A DNA stretch of 64,000 nt from positions 18,418-82,417 of the forward strand of contig CABRZC010000001.1 in NCBI GenBank assembly GCA_902475375.1, read 5' to 3'. The notes beneath the pieces were generated by a model. That model was not told where the DNA came from. It ran no database searches and was given only the letters and a program-made list of their open reading frames with translations. This DNA is from an uncultured Collinsella sp. (GTDB lineage Bacteria > Actinomycetota > Coriobacteriia > Coriobacteriales > Coriobacteriaceae). The number at the start of each line of letters is the position of its first letter. The stretch's first letter is position 1. The translations under genes and the position numbers were made by a program. Shown piece after piece: positions 8,777 to 17,623 of this stretch.

Positions 8777-8805
8777 ACGCGCCTCGCCCTCCAATTAAAA
8801 CAATC

Positions 8806-8839
8806 GGACCGCATCCAGTGTACCCACCGGGTGCGGTCC
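8806..8839 (-). terminator. Hairpin between PTS IID and DUF956 (possible attenuator)
   Basis: An inverted repeat with 8-base arms (GGACCGCA/TGCGGTCC) and an 18-base loop lies between the IID stop and the DUF956 start. On the minus strand it is followed by a T-rich run (TTGTTTTAATT). It would end or reduce transcription before the DUF956 gene. Confidence 0.5.
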
Positions 8840-8896
8840 GTTTCAATGGCTCAAAAGCCCTTACCTAGCAATTCTCGGTCTTAAGCCGAAGCGTGC

Positions 8897-9817
8897 TTAC
8901 ATGAAGCCGCAGAAGCGACCGATGATGCCGACGGCGAAGAGAGCCAGGATGATGACGATCGGGCTGACCTTCTTCTTGAGGAGCTTGCAGACCAGCAGGG
9001 TCAGGCACACGGCGGCAAGGCCGGGGATGAGCTGATCGAGGTTGGCCTGAAGCGTGGTGACCTTCATCTGATCAAGGGCGGTAGCACCGACGGAGTTGTA
9101 CATCGTCAGCGCTTCCTTGATACCCTCGGAACCGGAGGGCAGGCTAGCCCAGTCGATAAAGGCGCCAGCAGACTGCTTGACCGTGGAGACGATCGGGGTG
9201 AAGGAAATGGACACCCAGCGCTCGACCAGGGCACCGATGATGAACATACCCAGGATGGAAGCGCCCTCGGTGACCTTGCCCATCAGACCGCCGGAGAGGT
9301 CCTTGGCGATGGAGGAGCCGACCTTGTAGCCAAACTCCTGCGTGTACCACAGGAAAGCGTAACGGATGATGTTCCACGCGAAGAAGAACAGCAGCGGACC
9401 GACGATGCTGCCGGACATGGCCAGGGAAGCGCCCAGAGCGCCCAGAATCGGGCGAAGGGTGAACCAGAAGACGGGGTCACCGACGCCGGCGAGCGGGCCC
9501 ATCATACCGACCTTGACGCCCTGGATGGCGACGTCATCGATCGGAGCACCGTTGGCGCGCTCCTCCTCGAGGGCGAGGGTAACGCCAATGACGGGGGCGG
9601 AAACATAGGGGTGGGTGTTATAGAACTCCAGGTGGCGCTTAAGAGCGGCAATCTGGTCATCCTTGCTGGTGTAGAGCTTCTTGATCGCAGGGATCATTGC
9701 GAAGCACCAGCCGCCGTTCTGCATACGCTCGTAGTTCCACGAGCCCTGAAGGAACTGATGACGGAAGCAAACCTTCTTACGGTCAGCCTTGGTGAGCTGA
9801 ATCTTGTTCTCTGCCAT
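8897..9817 (-). CDS. manZ: PTS mannose/fructose/sorbose family subunit IID
   Basis: A 306-aa inner-membrane subunit of a mannose-class phosphotransferase system. With IIC it forms the sugar channel that accepts phosphate from IIB. The N-terminal motif RHQFLQGSWNYERMQNGGW and following AMIPAIKKLY are typical of IID, and hydrophobic segments occupy the C-terminal half. The ATG at 9817 has GGAGGGG about 10 bp upstream; a GTG at 9826 overlaps that site. It is 16 bp downstream of the IIC stop, in the order IIAB-IIC-IID. The sugar specificity cannot be read from the sequence: mannose, glucose, fructosamine or others are possible. Confidence 0.93.
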   Translation of the reverse strand: MAENKIQLTKADRKKVCFRHQFLQGSWNYERMQNGGWCFAMIPAIKKLYTSKDDQIAALKRHLEFYNTHPYVSAPVIGVTLALEEERANGAPIDDVAIQGVKVGMMGPLAGVGDPVFWFTLRPILGALGASLAMSGSIVGPLLFFFAWNIIRYAFLWYTQEFGYKVGSSIAKDLSGGLMGKVTEGASILGMFIIGALVERWVSISFTPIVSTVKQSAGAFIDWASLPSGSEGIKEALTMYNSVGATALDQMKVTTLQANLDQLIPGLAAVCLTLLVCKLLKKKVSPIVIILALFAVGIIGRFCGFM

Positions 9818-9833
9818 ATGTATCACTCCCCTC

Positions 9834-10652
9834 CTACTCGTAATCGTTCAGAATGTCGCCGAGCGGGTCGCCGGAGCCACCGCCCGTGCCGCCACCCTGC
9901 TTGGCCAGATCCTTAAGGCCAAGGTAGATGAGGGCAAGGGAGATGCCGATGAGGCCAAGGGCGATCAGCGTGAGCTGAGGGATGGCAGCAAGGACAAAGC
10001 CGAGGATGAAGAACGGCCAGGTCTCCTTGGTGGCCATCATGTTGATGACCATGGCGTAACCGACGGAAGCGACCATGCCGCCGCCGACGGCCATGCCGCC
10101 GGACAGCCAGTCGGGCATAGCGTTAAGCGCGTTGGTAACAGCCTCGGCCGGGATAACGCACAGAAGTACTGCCGGGATGGCGATACGAAGGCCCTGCATG
10201 AGGATGGCAGCGTACTGCCAGCGCTCGATGCCGGAGAAGTCGCCCTTCTCGGCGCAACCGTCCATGGCGTGAGCGATAGCGGTAGCAATGGTACGGCAGA
10301 TCATGGTCAGGAACAGACCAGCGACCGACAGCGGGACGGCGACGGCGATGGCCGCGGTAACGGCCTTGGCCGAATCAGTGGCGCCGCCGTTGAGGGCGAG
10401 CACCATGATGATCGAAGAAGCGACCGAGGCCAGAGCGGCGTCAGGCGCGACGGCGGCGCCGACGTTAGCCCAGCCAAGGGCCATCATCTGGAGCGAACCG
10501 CCCAGGAGGATGCCCTCCTGAAGGTGACCGGTTACGAGACCGATAAGCGTGCATGCCACGAGCGGCTGATGGAACTGGAACTCATCCAGAATGCCTTCCA
10601 TACCGGCAAGCAACGCGACAATCGCAACAAGCAGAATAGTGATTGCAGACAT
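9834..10652 (-). CDS. manY: PTS mannose/fructose/sorbose family subunit IIC
   Basis: A 272-aa, very hydrophobic membrane subunit that carries the sugar-translocation path with IID. The family stretches EFQFHQPLVACTLIGLVTG, GGSLQMMALGW and GAAVAPDAALA are all present near the N-terminus. The C-terminus ends in a Gly-rich cytoplasmic tail. It lies 18 bp after the IIAB stop and 16 bp before IID, one operon transcribed leftwards. The ATG start has GGAGGG about 7 bp upstream. Confidence 0.93.
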   Translation of the reverse strand: MSAITILLVAIVALLAGMEGILDEFQFHQPLVACTLIGLVTGHLQEGILLGGSLQMMALGWANVGAAVAPDAALASVASSIIMVLALNGGATDSAKAVTAAIAVAVPLSVAGLFLTMICRTIATAIAHAMDGCAEKGDFSGIERWQYAAILMQGLRIAIPAVLLCVIPAEAVTNALNAMPDWLSGGMAVGGGMVASVGYAMVINMMATKETWPFFILGFVLAAIPQLTLIALGLIGISLALIYLGLKDLAKQGGGTGGGSGDPLGDILNDYE

Positions 10653-10670
10653 GTATCGGACCCTCCTTTA

Positions 10671-11660
10671 CTATGCTTGAGCGGCCAGTTCGGCCTTAGC
10701 TTTCTTCAACATGGCGTCGAGATCCTCGGAGGCATCCGAAGGAACCTTGCGGACCTCGAACTTGACGCCCTTGGCCTTGAGGGCCTCGAGGGTCTTAACG
10801 TCGTCATCGCCCATAGCGACGGCGTTGGTGACGACGACCTTGCCCTTGGAGTGAGCCATGGAACCGATGTTGACTTCCTTGATGTCGACGCCGGCCTCGA
10901 TGGCCTTGAGCAGATCCTGCGGGTTCTCGAAGAGCAGCATGGCCTTGGTGTCACCAAAACGCGTGTCCTTGACGACCTCGGCCATCTTCTTGATAGGCAC
11001 GACGTTGGCATGGACTCCCGGAGGGGCAGCCTGCTCGATCATGGTCTTGCGGAGCTCGTCGTGAGCAACGCCGTCGGAAACCACGATGATGCGGTTGGGG
11101 TTGATCTGCTTGGTCCACGTGGTAGCCACCTGACCATGCAGCAGACGGGTGTCGATACGGACGTGGGCAATCTTGATATGCCCGTCGCCGATAACCGTTC
11201 CCGGAGGGATGGCGCCTGCAGGAGCAGCGGCGGCCGCAGCCGGCTTCTTCTCCTCGGGCTCCAGAGACTCGGGCTTGACGCGCACGCCAGCCTTAGCCTC
11301 AGTCACGAGATGTTTTGCGATCGCATGTGCAGTGTTCTTTGCGTCAAAGCGCTGCGAATATGCCTCGATGAGCATAGGCAGGTTGACACCGGTGACGATA
11401 GCCCAGGAATCGTGGCCCTCGATGAGCCCGCTGATCTGGTTGAACGGCGTGCCGCCCCACAGATCAACGAGGAAGAGTACCTGCTCCTGGTCCTCGAAGG
11501 AAGCGATTGCTTCCTCGACCTTAGCACGGAAGTCGTCGGGGCCCATGCTCGGCTCGAGCGAGACCACGGCCACAGACGGCTGATCGCCAAAGACCATCGA
11601 GCCCGTCTGCTTGATTCCAGCTGCCAAGTCCCCGTGGCTAGCAAGAACAATACTTACCAT
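10671..11660 (-). CDS. manX: PTS mannose family fused subunit IIAB
   Basis: A 329-aa cytoplasmic phosphocarrier. The IIA domain (about residues 1-130) has the phosphorylated His9 in LASHGDLA and the LVDLWGGTPFN motif. An Ala/Pro/Lys linker follows, then the IIB domain (about 160-329) with the second phosphorylated His near residue 175 (RLLHGQV). Phosphate runs from HPr to IIA, then IIB, then the sugar. ATG at 11660 is preceded by AAGGAGG at good distance; the GTG 3 bp earlier is less likely. It is the first gene of the leftward PTS operon. Confidence 0.94.
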   Translation of the reverse strand: MVSIVLASHGDLAAGIKQTGSMVFGDQPSVAVVSLEPSMGPDDFRAKVEEAIASFEDQEQVLFLVDLWGGTPFNQISGLIEGHDSWAIVTGVNLPMLIEAYSQRFDAKNTAHAIAKHLVTEAKAGVRVKPESLEPEEKKPAAAAAAPAGAIPPGTVIGDGHIKIAHVRIDTRLLHGQVATTWTKQINPNRIIVVSDGVAHDELRKTMIEQAAPPGVHANVVPIKKMAEVVKDTRFGDTKAMLLFENPQDLLKAIEAGVDIKEVNIGSMAHSKGKVVVTNAVAMGDDDVKTLEALKAKGVKFEVRKVPSDASEDLDAMLKKAKAELAAQA

Positions 11661-11986
11661 CACATAACCTCCTTTTTGTCTACGTAATTCCTACACGACA
11701 TGAAAGGAGTATACCTGTTTGGTTTGTGGAATTATAGCTAAATCCGCAAAAGGTTGGATTATTTGTTTAAATGTCTAAGTTTGTTACAAGTTGGTTACGT
11801 TGCTGCTTTTCGACTCATTACCCGCCAAGGCGTCGCTCATCAAGCCACGCATTTTACAGATACAAGCAGACTGTTCATTAATATCGATTTTAGGCAAGCG
11901 CGAATGCGCTTGTACTGCCGCTACATTGTTCAAACAGGTATGACTTGACTATTTGCGCGACTTATGATCTACGAAACCACTCAAAA
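11661..11986. other. Intergenic region upstream of the PTS operon
   Basis: This AT-richer stretch should carry the PTS promoter. A TATAAT box lies on the minus strand at 11731-11736, 71 bp before the IIAB start, but I see no convincing -35 box and no sigma-54 type -24/-12 element. The only open frame (plus strand, 11754-11948, 64 codons) has no ribosome site or family resemblance. Nothing else is recognisable. Confidence 0.4.
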
Positions 11987-12055
11987 AAGTTGCGGTGGAA
12001 TAGTTCTTGTTTAAGAGCCAGAAGGCTGGATTTAGGAACTATTTCACCGCAACTT
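11987..12055. repeat. Palindromic repeat, family A, copy 2
   Basis: About 19-base arms (AAGTTGCGGTGGAATAGTTC and its complement, with one mismatch) around a loop unrelated to the other copies. It sits 10 bp beyond the hypA stop. Confidence 0.85.
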
Positions 12056-12065
12056 ATAGGGAATC

Positions 12066-12494
12066 CTAGACGATGTGGAGGGGGTGGGCGGCATCGACGG
12101 CGTCAAGGACGTCGGAAGGGCCGTCGGGGGCAGCGTCTGCCGGTTCCTCGTCGGGGGTCTCAATCTGCTTAATCATGACCTCCTGGCCCTGCAGCAGGTA
12201 TGTCTCGCCGCTGCCGCAATGAGGGCAGGTCTTGCCGTGCTCGACTGTCGCATAGTCGCGGCCGCACGCCTCGCAATGCGTCACGGCCTCGACAGGCTCC
12301 ACAATAAGCTCCGCGCCCTGCGCGATGGGCTTTTTATCTGCCGCCCAGCGCCAAGCGTCGAGCAGCAAGTCGGGAACGACGCCCGAGACCTCGCCCAGCA
12401 GCAGCGTGACGCTCGAAACGCGACTCACGCCATTGGCGCGCGCCACGTTCTCGACATCGCGAATGATGTGGTAAACGATTCCGAGCTCGTGCAC
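12066..12494 (-). CDS. hypA: Hydrogenase nickel-insertion protein HypA
   Basis: A 142-aa maturation factor that delivers nickel to [NiFe]-hydrogenase with HypB. The N-terminus MHELGIV holds the nickel-binding Met-His-Glu. A zinc site is formed by two pairs, CEAC and CPHC, at about residues 73-95. HypA proteins are usually about 115 aa; this one has an additional acidic Asp/Glu/Ala/Pro tail of roughly 25 residues. The start is a GTG with GGAAGGAA 6 bp ahead. hypA is 35 kb away from hypF/C/D/E in this window, and hypB is not seen. Confidence 0.93.
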   Translation of the reverse strand: MHELGIVYHIIRDVENVARANGVSRVSSVTLLLGEVSGVVPDLLLDAWRWAADKKPIAQGAELIVEPVEAVTHCEACGRDYATVEHGKTCPHCGSGETYLLQGQEVMIKQIETPDEEPADAAPDGPSDVLDAVDAAHPLHIV

Positions 12495-12506
12495 TTTTAA
12501 TTCCTT

Positions 12507-12528
12507 CCGCCGTTCTAACGAACGGCGG
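12507..12528 (-). other. Small hairpin just upstream of hypA
   Basis: The perfect inverted repeat CCGCCGTTC/GAACGGCGG with a 4-base loop lies immediately ahead of the hypA ribosome site on the minus strand. It could be the terminator of the upstream oxidoreductase gene (162 bp after its stop) or a leader structure of hypA. There is no clear T-run. Confidence 0.35.
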
Positions 12529-12689
12529 TCGGCTTGACGCTGCGCGAGCCCCAGACGGGCGATCTGCCTTTCAATCGTCGGGCATGGGCAAAAGCCCTAT
12601 GCCCTCCTCTTTCAAGGCACCTCGCCACGCCTGGGACCCGCTCGCTGTCCAACCGTTCTCTGCGCCGTTCGCTTACTTGTTAGGTTCTT

Positions 12690-15467
12690 TTACTTCTTCC
12701 CGAATTTGATTTTGATGGCGCGCTTGAGCGCGTACTTACCCAGGCTTGGGAGCTTTTGCTCGTATTTGACCATCGTGGAGCACTCGGGGCGATCGCGATC
12801 CAGGTGGATGGCATCGAACGCGCACTTGGTGGTGCACAAGCCGCAGCCGATGCACTTGTTGGGGTCGACGATCGAGGCACCGCAGCCCAGGCAGCGGGCG
12901 GTCTCGGCGCGCACCTGCTCCTCGGTAAAGGTCTCGACGTACTCGCTAAAGGGTGCAGCCTTCTCGCGCTCGCGGTCGACATGCGCCACCTCGCGGCTCG
13001 CGTTGTCGTAGCTCTCGATCACGACATCGTCGCGGTCGAGCGCGGTGTAGTGGCGCTGGTTGCGGCCGATGGTGAGCGTGGATCCCGGCTGCACAAAGCG
13101 ATGGATGGACACGGCGGCCTCGTGACCGGCGGCGATGGCGTCGATGGCAAAGCTCGGACCGGTGTAGACGTCGCCGCCCACAAAGATGTCGGGCTCAGCG
13201 GTCTGATAGGTCTGGGGGTCGGCAAGAGCACCCTGGCCGCGGCCGAGCTCCACCTTGGAGCCAGCCAGCAGGTCGCCCCACACAATGGACTGGCCAATCG
13301 ACATGACCACGCGGTCGGCATCGACGCGGCGCAGATCGTTCTCGTCGTACTCGGGCGCAAACCGGCCCTCGTCGTCAAAGACACGCGTGCAGCGCTTGAA
13401 GGTGATACCGCACACACGACCGGCCTCGTCCAGGTGAACCTCCTTGGGGCCCCAGCCGCAGCTGATGTGAGCGCCGTCCTCAACGGCCTCGCGACGCTCC
13501 TCCTCGCTGGCGGGCATCTGGGCCTCGCTCTCCAGGCAGAACATCTCAACGTGCTCGGAACCCAGACGGCAGGCGTTGCGCGCGACGTCGATGGCCACGT
13601 TGCCGCCGCCCACCACGATGGTGCGGCCGGGCAGCGCGTCGATCTTGCCACTGTTGACCTCGCGCAAAAAGTCGACGGCCACGGTCACGTCCTCGGCATC
13701 CTCGCCCGGAATACCGGCGAAGCGGCCGCCCTGGCAGCCGATGGCAACATAAAAGGCCTTAAAACCCTGCTCGCGCAGCTCGTCGAGCGTCACGTCGCGA
13801 CCGACCTCCACGCCATAGCGGAACTCGGCGCCCATCAGGCGAATGACCTCGACCTCGGCCTCGATAACATCCTTCTGCAGCTTAAAGCTGGGAATGCCGT
13901 AGGTGAGCATACCGCCCGGGCGCTCGTTTTTCTCGAACACGACGGGCTTGTAGCCCTTCTCGGCCAGATAGAAGGCGCAGGACAGACCGGCCGGGCCGGC
14001 ACCGATAATGGCGATCTTCTGATCGAAGCCGCCAGCGCGCGTCGGCGTCACCACGGGCGGGACATAGCGGGTCGCGGCATCCAGATCGCGCTGGGCGATG
14101 AACTTCTTGACCTCGTCGATAGCCACGGCGGCATCCACGCGACCACGGGTGCAGGCGTCCTCGCAGCGGCGGTTGCACACGCGGCCGCAGATAGCGGGCA
14201 GCGGGTTCTCGCGCTTGATGAGCGCCAGCGCCTCGTCATAGCGGCCCTGCGCCGCGAGCTTTAAGTAGCCCTGAACGGCAACGTGCGCGGGGCAAGCCGT
14301 CTTGCAGGGCGCGGTGCCGGACTCGTGCGTCTCGATACGGTTATCGTTGCGGTAGTTGGGCGACCACTTGGTGTGGTCCCACTTGGTGGCATCGGGCAGC
14401 TCCTGGCGCGGATACTCGGGCACCTGTCCGCCGGCCTTTTTGCTGCAGAGCTTCTGGCCGAGCTTGGCGGCGCCGGCCGGGCACACCTCAACGCAGCGAC
14501 CGCAGGCCACACACTTGTCCTTCTCGACCTTAGCGACATAGGCCGAGCGCGAAAGATTGGGCGTGTTGAACAGCTGCGAGGTGCGCAGGGCGTAGCACAC
14601 GTTGACGTTGCAGTTGCAGATGGCGAAGATCTTGTTCTCGCCGTCAATGTTGGTGATCTGGTGCACAAAGCCGTTGTCCTCGGCCTGGCGCAGGATGTCG
14701 TAGACCTCGTCGCGGGTCACGTAATGACCACGATCGGTCTCGACCACGTAGTCGGCCATATCGCCCACGGCGATGCACCAATCGGCCGGGTCGTCGGCGC
14801 AGCCCTCTCCCATCACGCGACGGCTCGCGCGGCAGCTGCAGGTGCTAGCGGCATATTTGCCATCGTATTTGTCGAGCCAATGCTCGATATGCTCAATAGG
14901 CACCGAGGTGCTCGCGGCATCGATGGCCTTCTCGACCGGAATGACATGCATGCCGATGCCGGCACCTCCGGGCGGCACCATCGGCGTGGCCTTGGACAGC
15001 GGCCCCTTGGATGCCTGCTCAAAGAACTTGGCATAGACCGGATGCTCCTCGAGCTGGCTCACGCGCATGTTGAGGAACTCAGCAGAACCCGGCACCAGCA
15101 TGGGCAGCACCCACTGCTTGGCTCGCTCGGGATTTTCCCAGTTGTACTCGAGCAGGCCCGTGTAGCTCATGTCGTCGAGCATCTTCTCGATCTGGGCCTC
15201 GGGCATGCCGGTGAGTTTGACCATCTCGGGCAGCGTGTAGGGACGGCGCATCTTCATCTTGCAGAGCACTTCGGCCTGCTCGTCAGTCGCGGCCTCGGCA
15301 AACGACCAGTACTCGTAGCCCAGCAGCTCGTCGCGATGCAGCAGGCGGTTGGTGCAGTGCTCGCACAGTTTGACGATGGCCTCGCGCGGATGCTCCGGCA
15401 GCGGCGGCACAAACTCCGCACCGATATCGGGCTCGGTGTAGCTAATCCCCGGTCCGTTGAGAATCAT
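12690..15467 (-). CDS. Large Fe-S/FAD NAD(P)-dependent oxidoreductase, GltD-like
   Basis: A 925-aa multidomain redox protein. Residues 1 to about 300 are not a family I can name; they include Cys clusters (STCSC, GEGC, ICNCNVNVC) that could bind Fe-S or another metal. At about 315 is a [4Fe-4S] motif (CVACGRCVEVCP). From about 380 the sequence resembles the glutamate synthase small subunit/NfnB family: CKTACPAHV and CGRVCNRRCEDAC cluster motifs, then a FAD site (GAGPAG, about 485) and an NAD(P) site (GGGNVAIDVA, about 619). The C-terminus adds two more cluster motifs (CLGCG and CIGCGLCTTKCA). It probably moves electrons between NAD(P)H and ferredoxin-like partners; the substrate is unknown. 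ATG at 15467 with RBS AGAAGGGA. It is divergent from a TetR gene with palindromes between them. Confidence 0.85.
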   Translation of the reverse strand: MILNGPGISYTEPDIGAEFVPPLPEHPREAIVKLCEHCTNRLLHRDELLGYEYWSFAEAATDEQAEVLCKMKMRRPYTLPEMVKLTGMPEAQIEKMLDDMSYTGLLEYNWENPERAKQWVLPMLVPGSAEFLNMRVSQLEEHPVYAKFFEQASKGPLSKATPMVPPGGAGIGMHVIPVEKAIDAASTSVPIEHIEHWLDKYDGKYAASTCSCRASRRVMGEGCADDPADWCIAVGDMADYVVETDRGHYVTRDEVYDILRQAEDNGFVHQITNIDGENKIFAICNCNVNVCYALRTSQLFNTPNLSRSAYVAKVEKDKCVACGRCVEVCPAGAAKLGQKLCSKKAGGQVPEYPRQELPDATKWDHTKWSPNYRNDNRIETHESGTAPCKTACPAHVAVQGYLKLAAQGRYDEALALIKRENPLPAICGRVCNRRCEDACTRGRVDAAVAIDEVKKFIAQRDLDAATRYVPPVVTPTRAGGFDQKIAIIGAGPAGLSCAFYLAEKGYKPVVFEKNERPGGMLTYGIPSFKLQKDVIEAEVEVIRLMGAEFRYGVEVGRDVTLDELREQGFKAFYVAIGCQGGRFAGIPGEDAEDVTVAVDFLREVNSGKIDALPGRTIVVGGGNVAIDVARNACRLGSEHVEMFCLESEAQMPASEEERREAVEDGAHISCGWGPKEVHLDEAGRVCGITFKRCTRVFDDEGRFAPEYDENDLRRVDADRVVMSIGQSIVWGDLLAGSKVELGRGQGALADPQTYQTAEPDIFVGGDVYTGPSFAIDAIAAGHEAAVSIHRFVQPGSTLTIGRNQRHYTALDRDDVVIESYDNASREVAHVDREREKAAPFSEYVETFTEEQVRAETARCLGCGASIVDPNKCIGCGLCTTKCAFDAIHLDRDRPECSTMVKYEQKLPSLGKYALKRAIKIKFGKK

Positions 15468-15560
15468 GGTCGTCCCTTCTCTTGCCACAGCCCGGCGAGA
15501 CCGCGGCGCCCCTCTTTTTTTGCAGGCCGGGCATGCCCCCATGCCGTTCACCCGCCATTG

Positions 15561-15598
15561 TTGACATTATGTCAAAAATAGTATTGACGAACCGTCAA
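15561..15598. promoter_or_regulatory. Two TetR-type palindromes between oxidoreductase and tetR
   Basis: TTGACATTATGTCAA (15561-15575) and TTGACGAACCGTCAA (15584-15598) are 15-base palindromes sharing TTGAC/GTCAA ends, spaced 23 bp centre to centre. They lie in the divergent intergenic region, the usual place for a TetR-family operator that controls both genes. Confidence 0.65.
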
Positions 15599-15656
15599 CA
15601 ATATTCAAGACTGTTAGGCGAACGGTCAGGCAAAAGAGGATGAAAGGCGGCAAAAC

Positions 15657-16319
15657 ATGGGCGACAACACAGCAGATACCTCTGTGGTCGATGCCGTCCC
15701 CGCATCCGATAGCGCGGCAAAGCGCCTGACAGGCGACGAACGCCGTCGCGAGATCCTCGATGCCGTGCGCACTGTAAGCTCCGAGCTGGGCGTGTCGCAT
15801 CTTTCGGTATCGGCCGTGACCAAGCGAGCCGGCTGTACGCGCTCATTGTTCTACCACTACTTTGCCGATATGGACGCCGCCGTCACCGCCGTCATGGACG
15901 AGGCAATCGACGGTTTTATCTCCGAGCTCGAGCAGTGGAATGCCAGCCGCACGGTTGGCGACATCGAAGGCGCACTCGACACCGTCGCCCCGCTCTTCAA
16001 GCGTCTGGTCGTGAGCGGCCACGAGCTGCCGAGCACGCTCACCTCGAGCAGCGGTGCGCTCTACGGCGGCTTTTTGCACAACGTGGTCCAGCGCGTGGCG
16101 CAGTATATCTGCGACACCACCGTGGTGGATTTTGTCGCCCATCATGAGCTACGCATCGACCATGTCTACGAGACGTTCTACACCCTCATCATGGGACTGT
16201 TGATGTATATCCGCACGCACCCCGATGTGCCCGACGAGACGGTCAAGGAGATTATCGCCTCGACGCTCCACATCGAGGGCTATACCGCCAAGTATCCGGA
16301 GCGCAAGCCCCAGAACTGA
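15657..16319 (+). CDS. TetR/AcrR family transcriptional regulator
   Basis: A 220-aa regulator. Residues about 24-75 form the TetR helix-turn-helix domain (RREILDAVRTVSSELG, then SVSAVTKRAGCTRSLFYHYF). The C-terminal ~140 residues are the ligand-binding/dimer domain, which does not reveal the ligand. It is transcribed divergently from the Fe-S/FAD oxidoreductase and followed after 63 bp by a DUF5692 membrane protein, so both are candidate targets. Two palindromes upstream are candidate operators. The ATG is preceded by a weak GAAAGGCGG. Confidence 0.9.
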   Translation: MGDNTADTSVVDAVPASDSAAKRLTGDERRREILDAVRTVSSELGVSHLSVSAVTKRAGCTRSLFYHYFADMDAAVTAVMDEAIDGFISELEQWNASRTVGDIEGALDTVAPLFKRLVVSGHELPSTLTSSSGALYGGFLHNVVQRVAQYICDTTVVDFVAHHELRIDHVYETFYTLIMGLLMYIRTHPDVPDETVKEIIASTLHIEGYTAKYPERKPQN

Positions 16320-16382
16320 CGCCATTTGGCCAAACTGCCCGCGATCAGAAGAGGGGCCGCGGGCGTGTGAAAGGAGAGCAGC

Positions 16383-17390
16383 ATGCTGTTCGATGTTTGG
16401 GGTAGCGATACCCTTATCCACTGGGCCGGCTGGGCCATGGTCTTTATTGGCCTGATCGTGCTCAACGAGGTCGGCCGCCGCACCAAGCTGGGCGCGGCAA
16501 TCATCTTTGGCGTTGCTCCGCTGGCCATGACCATCTACTGCGTCGCCATCGCCGTCGGCGTTTCGCAGGGTGCCGAGTGGGCGCTCACCAACCCCACCCA
16601 TGTGTACCAGAACAGCTGGTTCCACTACGCCAAGGTATACGCGGCGCTGGCCGGTTGCTGGGGCTTCATTGCCATTAAGTACCAGTGGGGCAAGATCGGC
16701 AAGGCGCATTGGTTCCGCGCATGGCCGTTTGTGATCGTCGCTATCAACATCATGATTGCCGTCGTGTCCGATTTCGAGAGTGCCTACCACTTCTTTGTCC
16801 TGGGCCAGTCCACCTGGGTCACCTCCGAGGGTGTCACGCAGCTTGCCGGCTGGAACAACGTGTTCAACGGCATCGCCGGTCTCATCAACATCTTCTGCAT
16901 GACCGGCTGGTGGAGCGTCTACGCCTCCGAGGATCAGACCGATATGCTGTGGCCCGACATGACCTGGGTCTACATCATCGCCTACGATGTCTGGAACTTC
17001 TGCTACACCTACAACTGCCTGCCCACCCACTCCTGGTTCTGCGGCTTTGCGCTGCTGCTGGCGCCCACCGTCGCCGCCTTTATCTGGAACAAGGGCGGCT
17101 GGATTCAGAACCGCGCCTTTACACTTGCTATTTGGTGCATGTTTGCCCAGGTGTTCCCGTACTTCCAGGAGGAGTCCATCTTTGTGACCCACTCCACGCT
17201 CGACCCAGGCGCCGCCACCGCGGTCTCGATTGCCGCGCTGATCGCCAACGTCGCCGCGATCATCTACATCGCCTACCGCGCCAAGAAGCTCGGTCGCAAT
17301 CCCTACAAGCAGGATGTCTTTGAGGGCACCAGCGATTGGGAGAAGGCTACCGCTCGCCGCGCCAAGGTTGATTACGCGCACGCCGAGTAA
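16383..17390 (+). CDS. DUF5692 family multi-pass membrane protein
   Basis: A 335-aa integral membrane protein with about nine hydrophobic segments and a cytoplasmic basic/acidic tail of ~45 residues. Conserved blocks I associate with DUF5692 are LNEVGRR, WFHYAKVYAALAGCWGF, the tract around WNNVFNGIAGLINI, and LWPDMTWVYIIAYDVWNF. It is notably rich in Trp and Tyr. The function of the family is unknown. It directly follows the TetR regulator (63 bp, RBS AAAGGAG), so its expression is probably linked to the same signal as the divergent oxidoreductase. A strong terminator follows. Confidence 0.8.
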   Translation: MLFDVWGSDTLIHWAGWAMVFIGLIVLNEVGRRTKLGAAIIFGVAPLAMTIYCVAIAVGVSQGAEWALTNPTHVYQNSWFHYAKVYAALAGCWGFIAIKYQWGKIGKAHWFRAWPFVIVAINIMIAVVSDFESAYHFFVLGQSTWVTSEGVTQLAGWNNVFNGIAGLINIFCMTGWWSVYASEDQTDMLWPDMTWVYIIAYDVWNFCYTYNCLPTHSWFCGFALLLAPTVAAFIWNKGGWIQNRAFTLAIWCMFAQVFPYFQEESIFVTHSTLDPGAATAVSIAALIANVAAIIYIAYRAKKLGRNPYKQDVFEGTSDWEKATARRAKVDYAHAE

Positions 17391-17461
17391 CGCGCCTGAC
17401 GCAAACATCGCTTGAGTACGAAGCCGCATAACCGGCTCCGCGCAACTCAACGCATTGCAGG

Positions 17462-17496
17462 GCCCCCGGAATGTGATTCGTTCACGTTCCGGGGGC
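17462..17496 (+). terminator. Rho-independent terminator after the DUF5692 gene
   Basis: A 15-bp stem (GCCCCCGGAATGTGA with TCACGTTCCGGGGGC, one G-T pair) with a 5-base loop, followed by TTTTT on the plus strand. Confidence 0.9.
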
Positions 17497-17623
17497 TTTT
17501 TGCTGCCGCGAGGATGCGGCTAAACGATGCACTCGGGTTAAATCGGATCTTATATTTCGCATGCGCTTTATATGGCTCCATTTTTGGGTACAGTGTTGTC
17601 CCGATATTGAGCTTGGGGGATAT

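Noticed and set aside
11661..11760. Sigma-54 (LevR-type) promoter for the mannose PTS
   Set aside because: No GG-N10-GC type -24/-12 element could be found on the minus strand.
11754..11948. 64-codon frame in the gap before the PTS operon
   Set aside because: No ribosome site, no recognisable family, and AT-rich promoter-like sequence.
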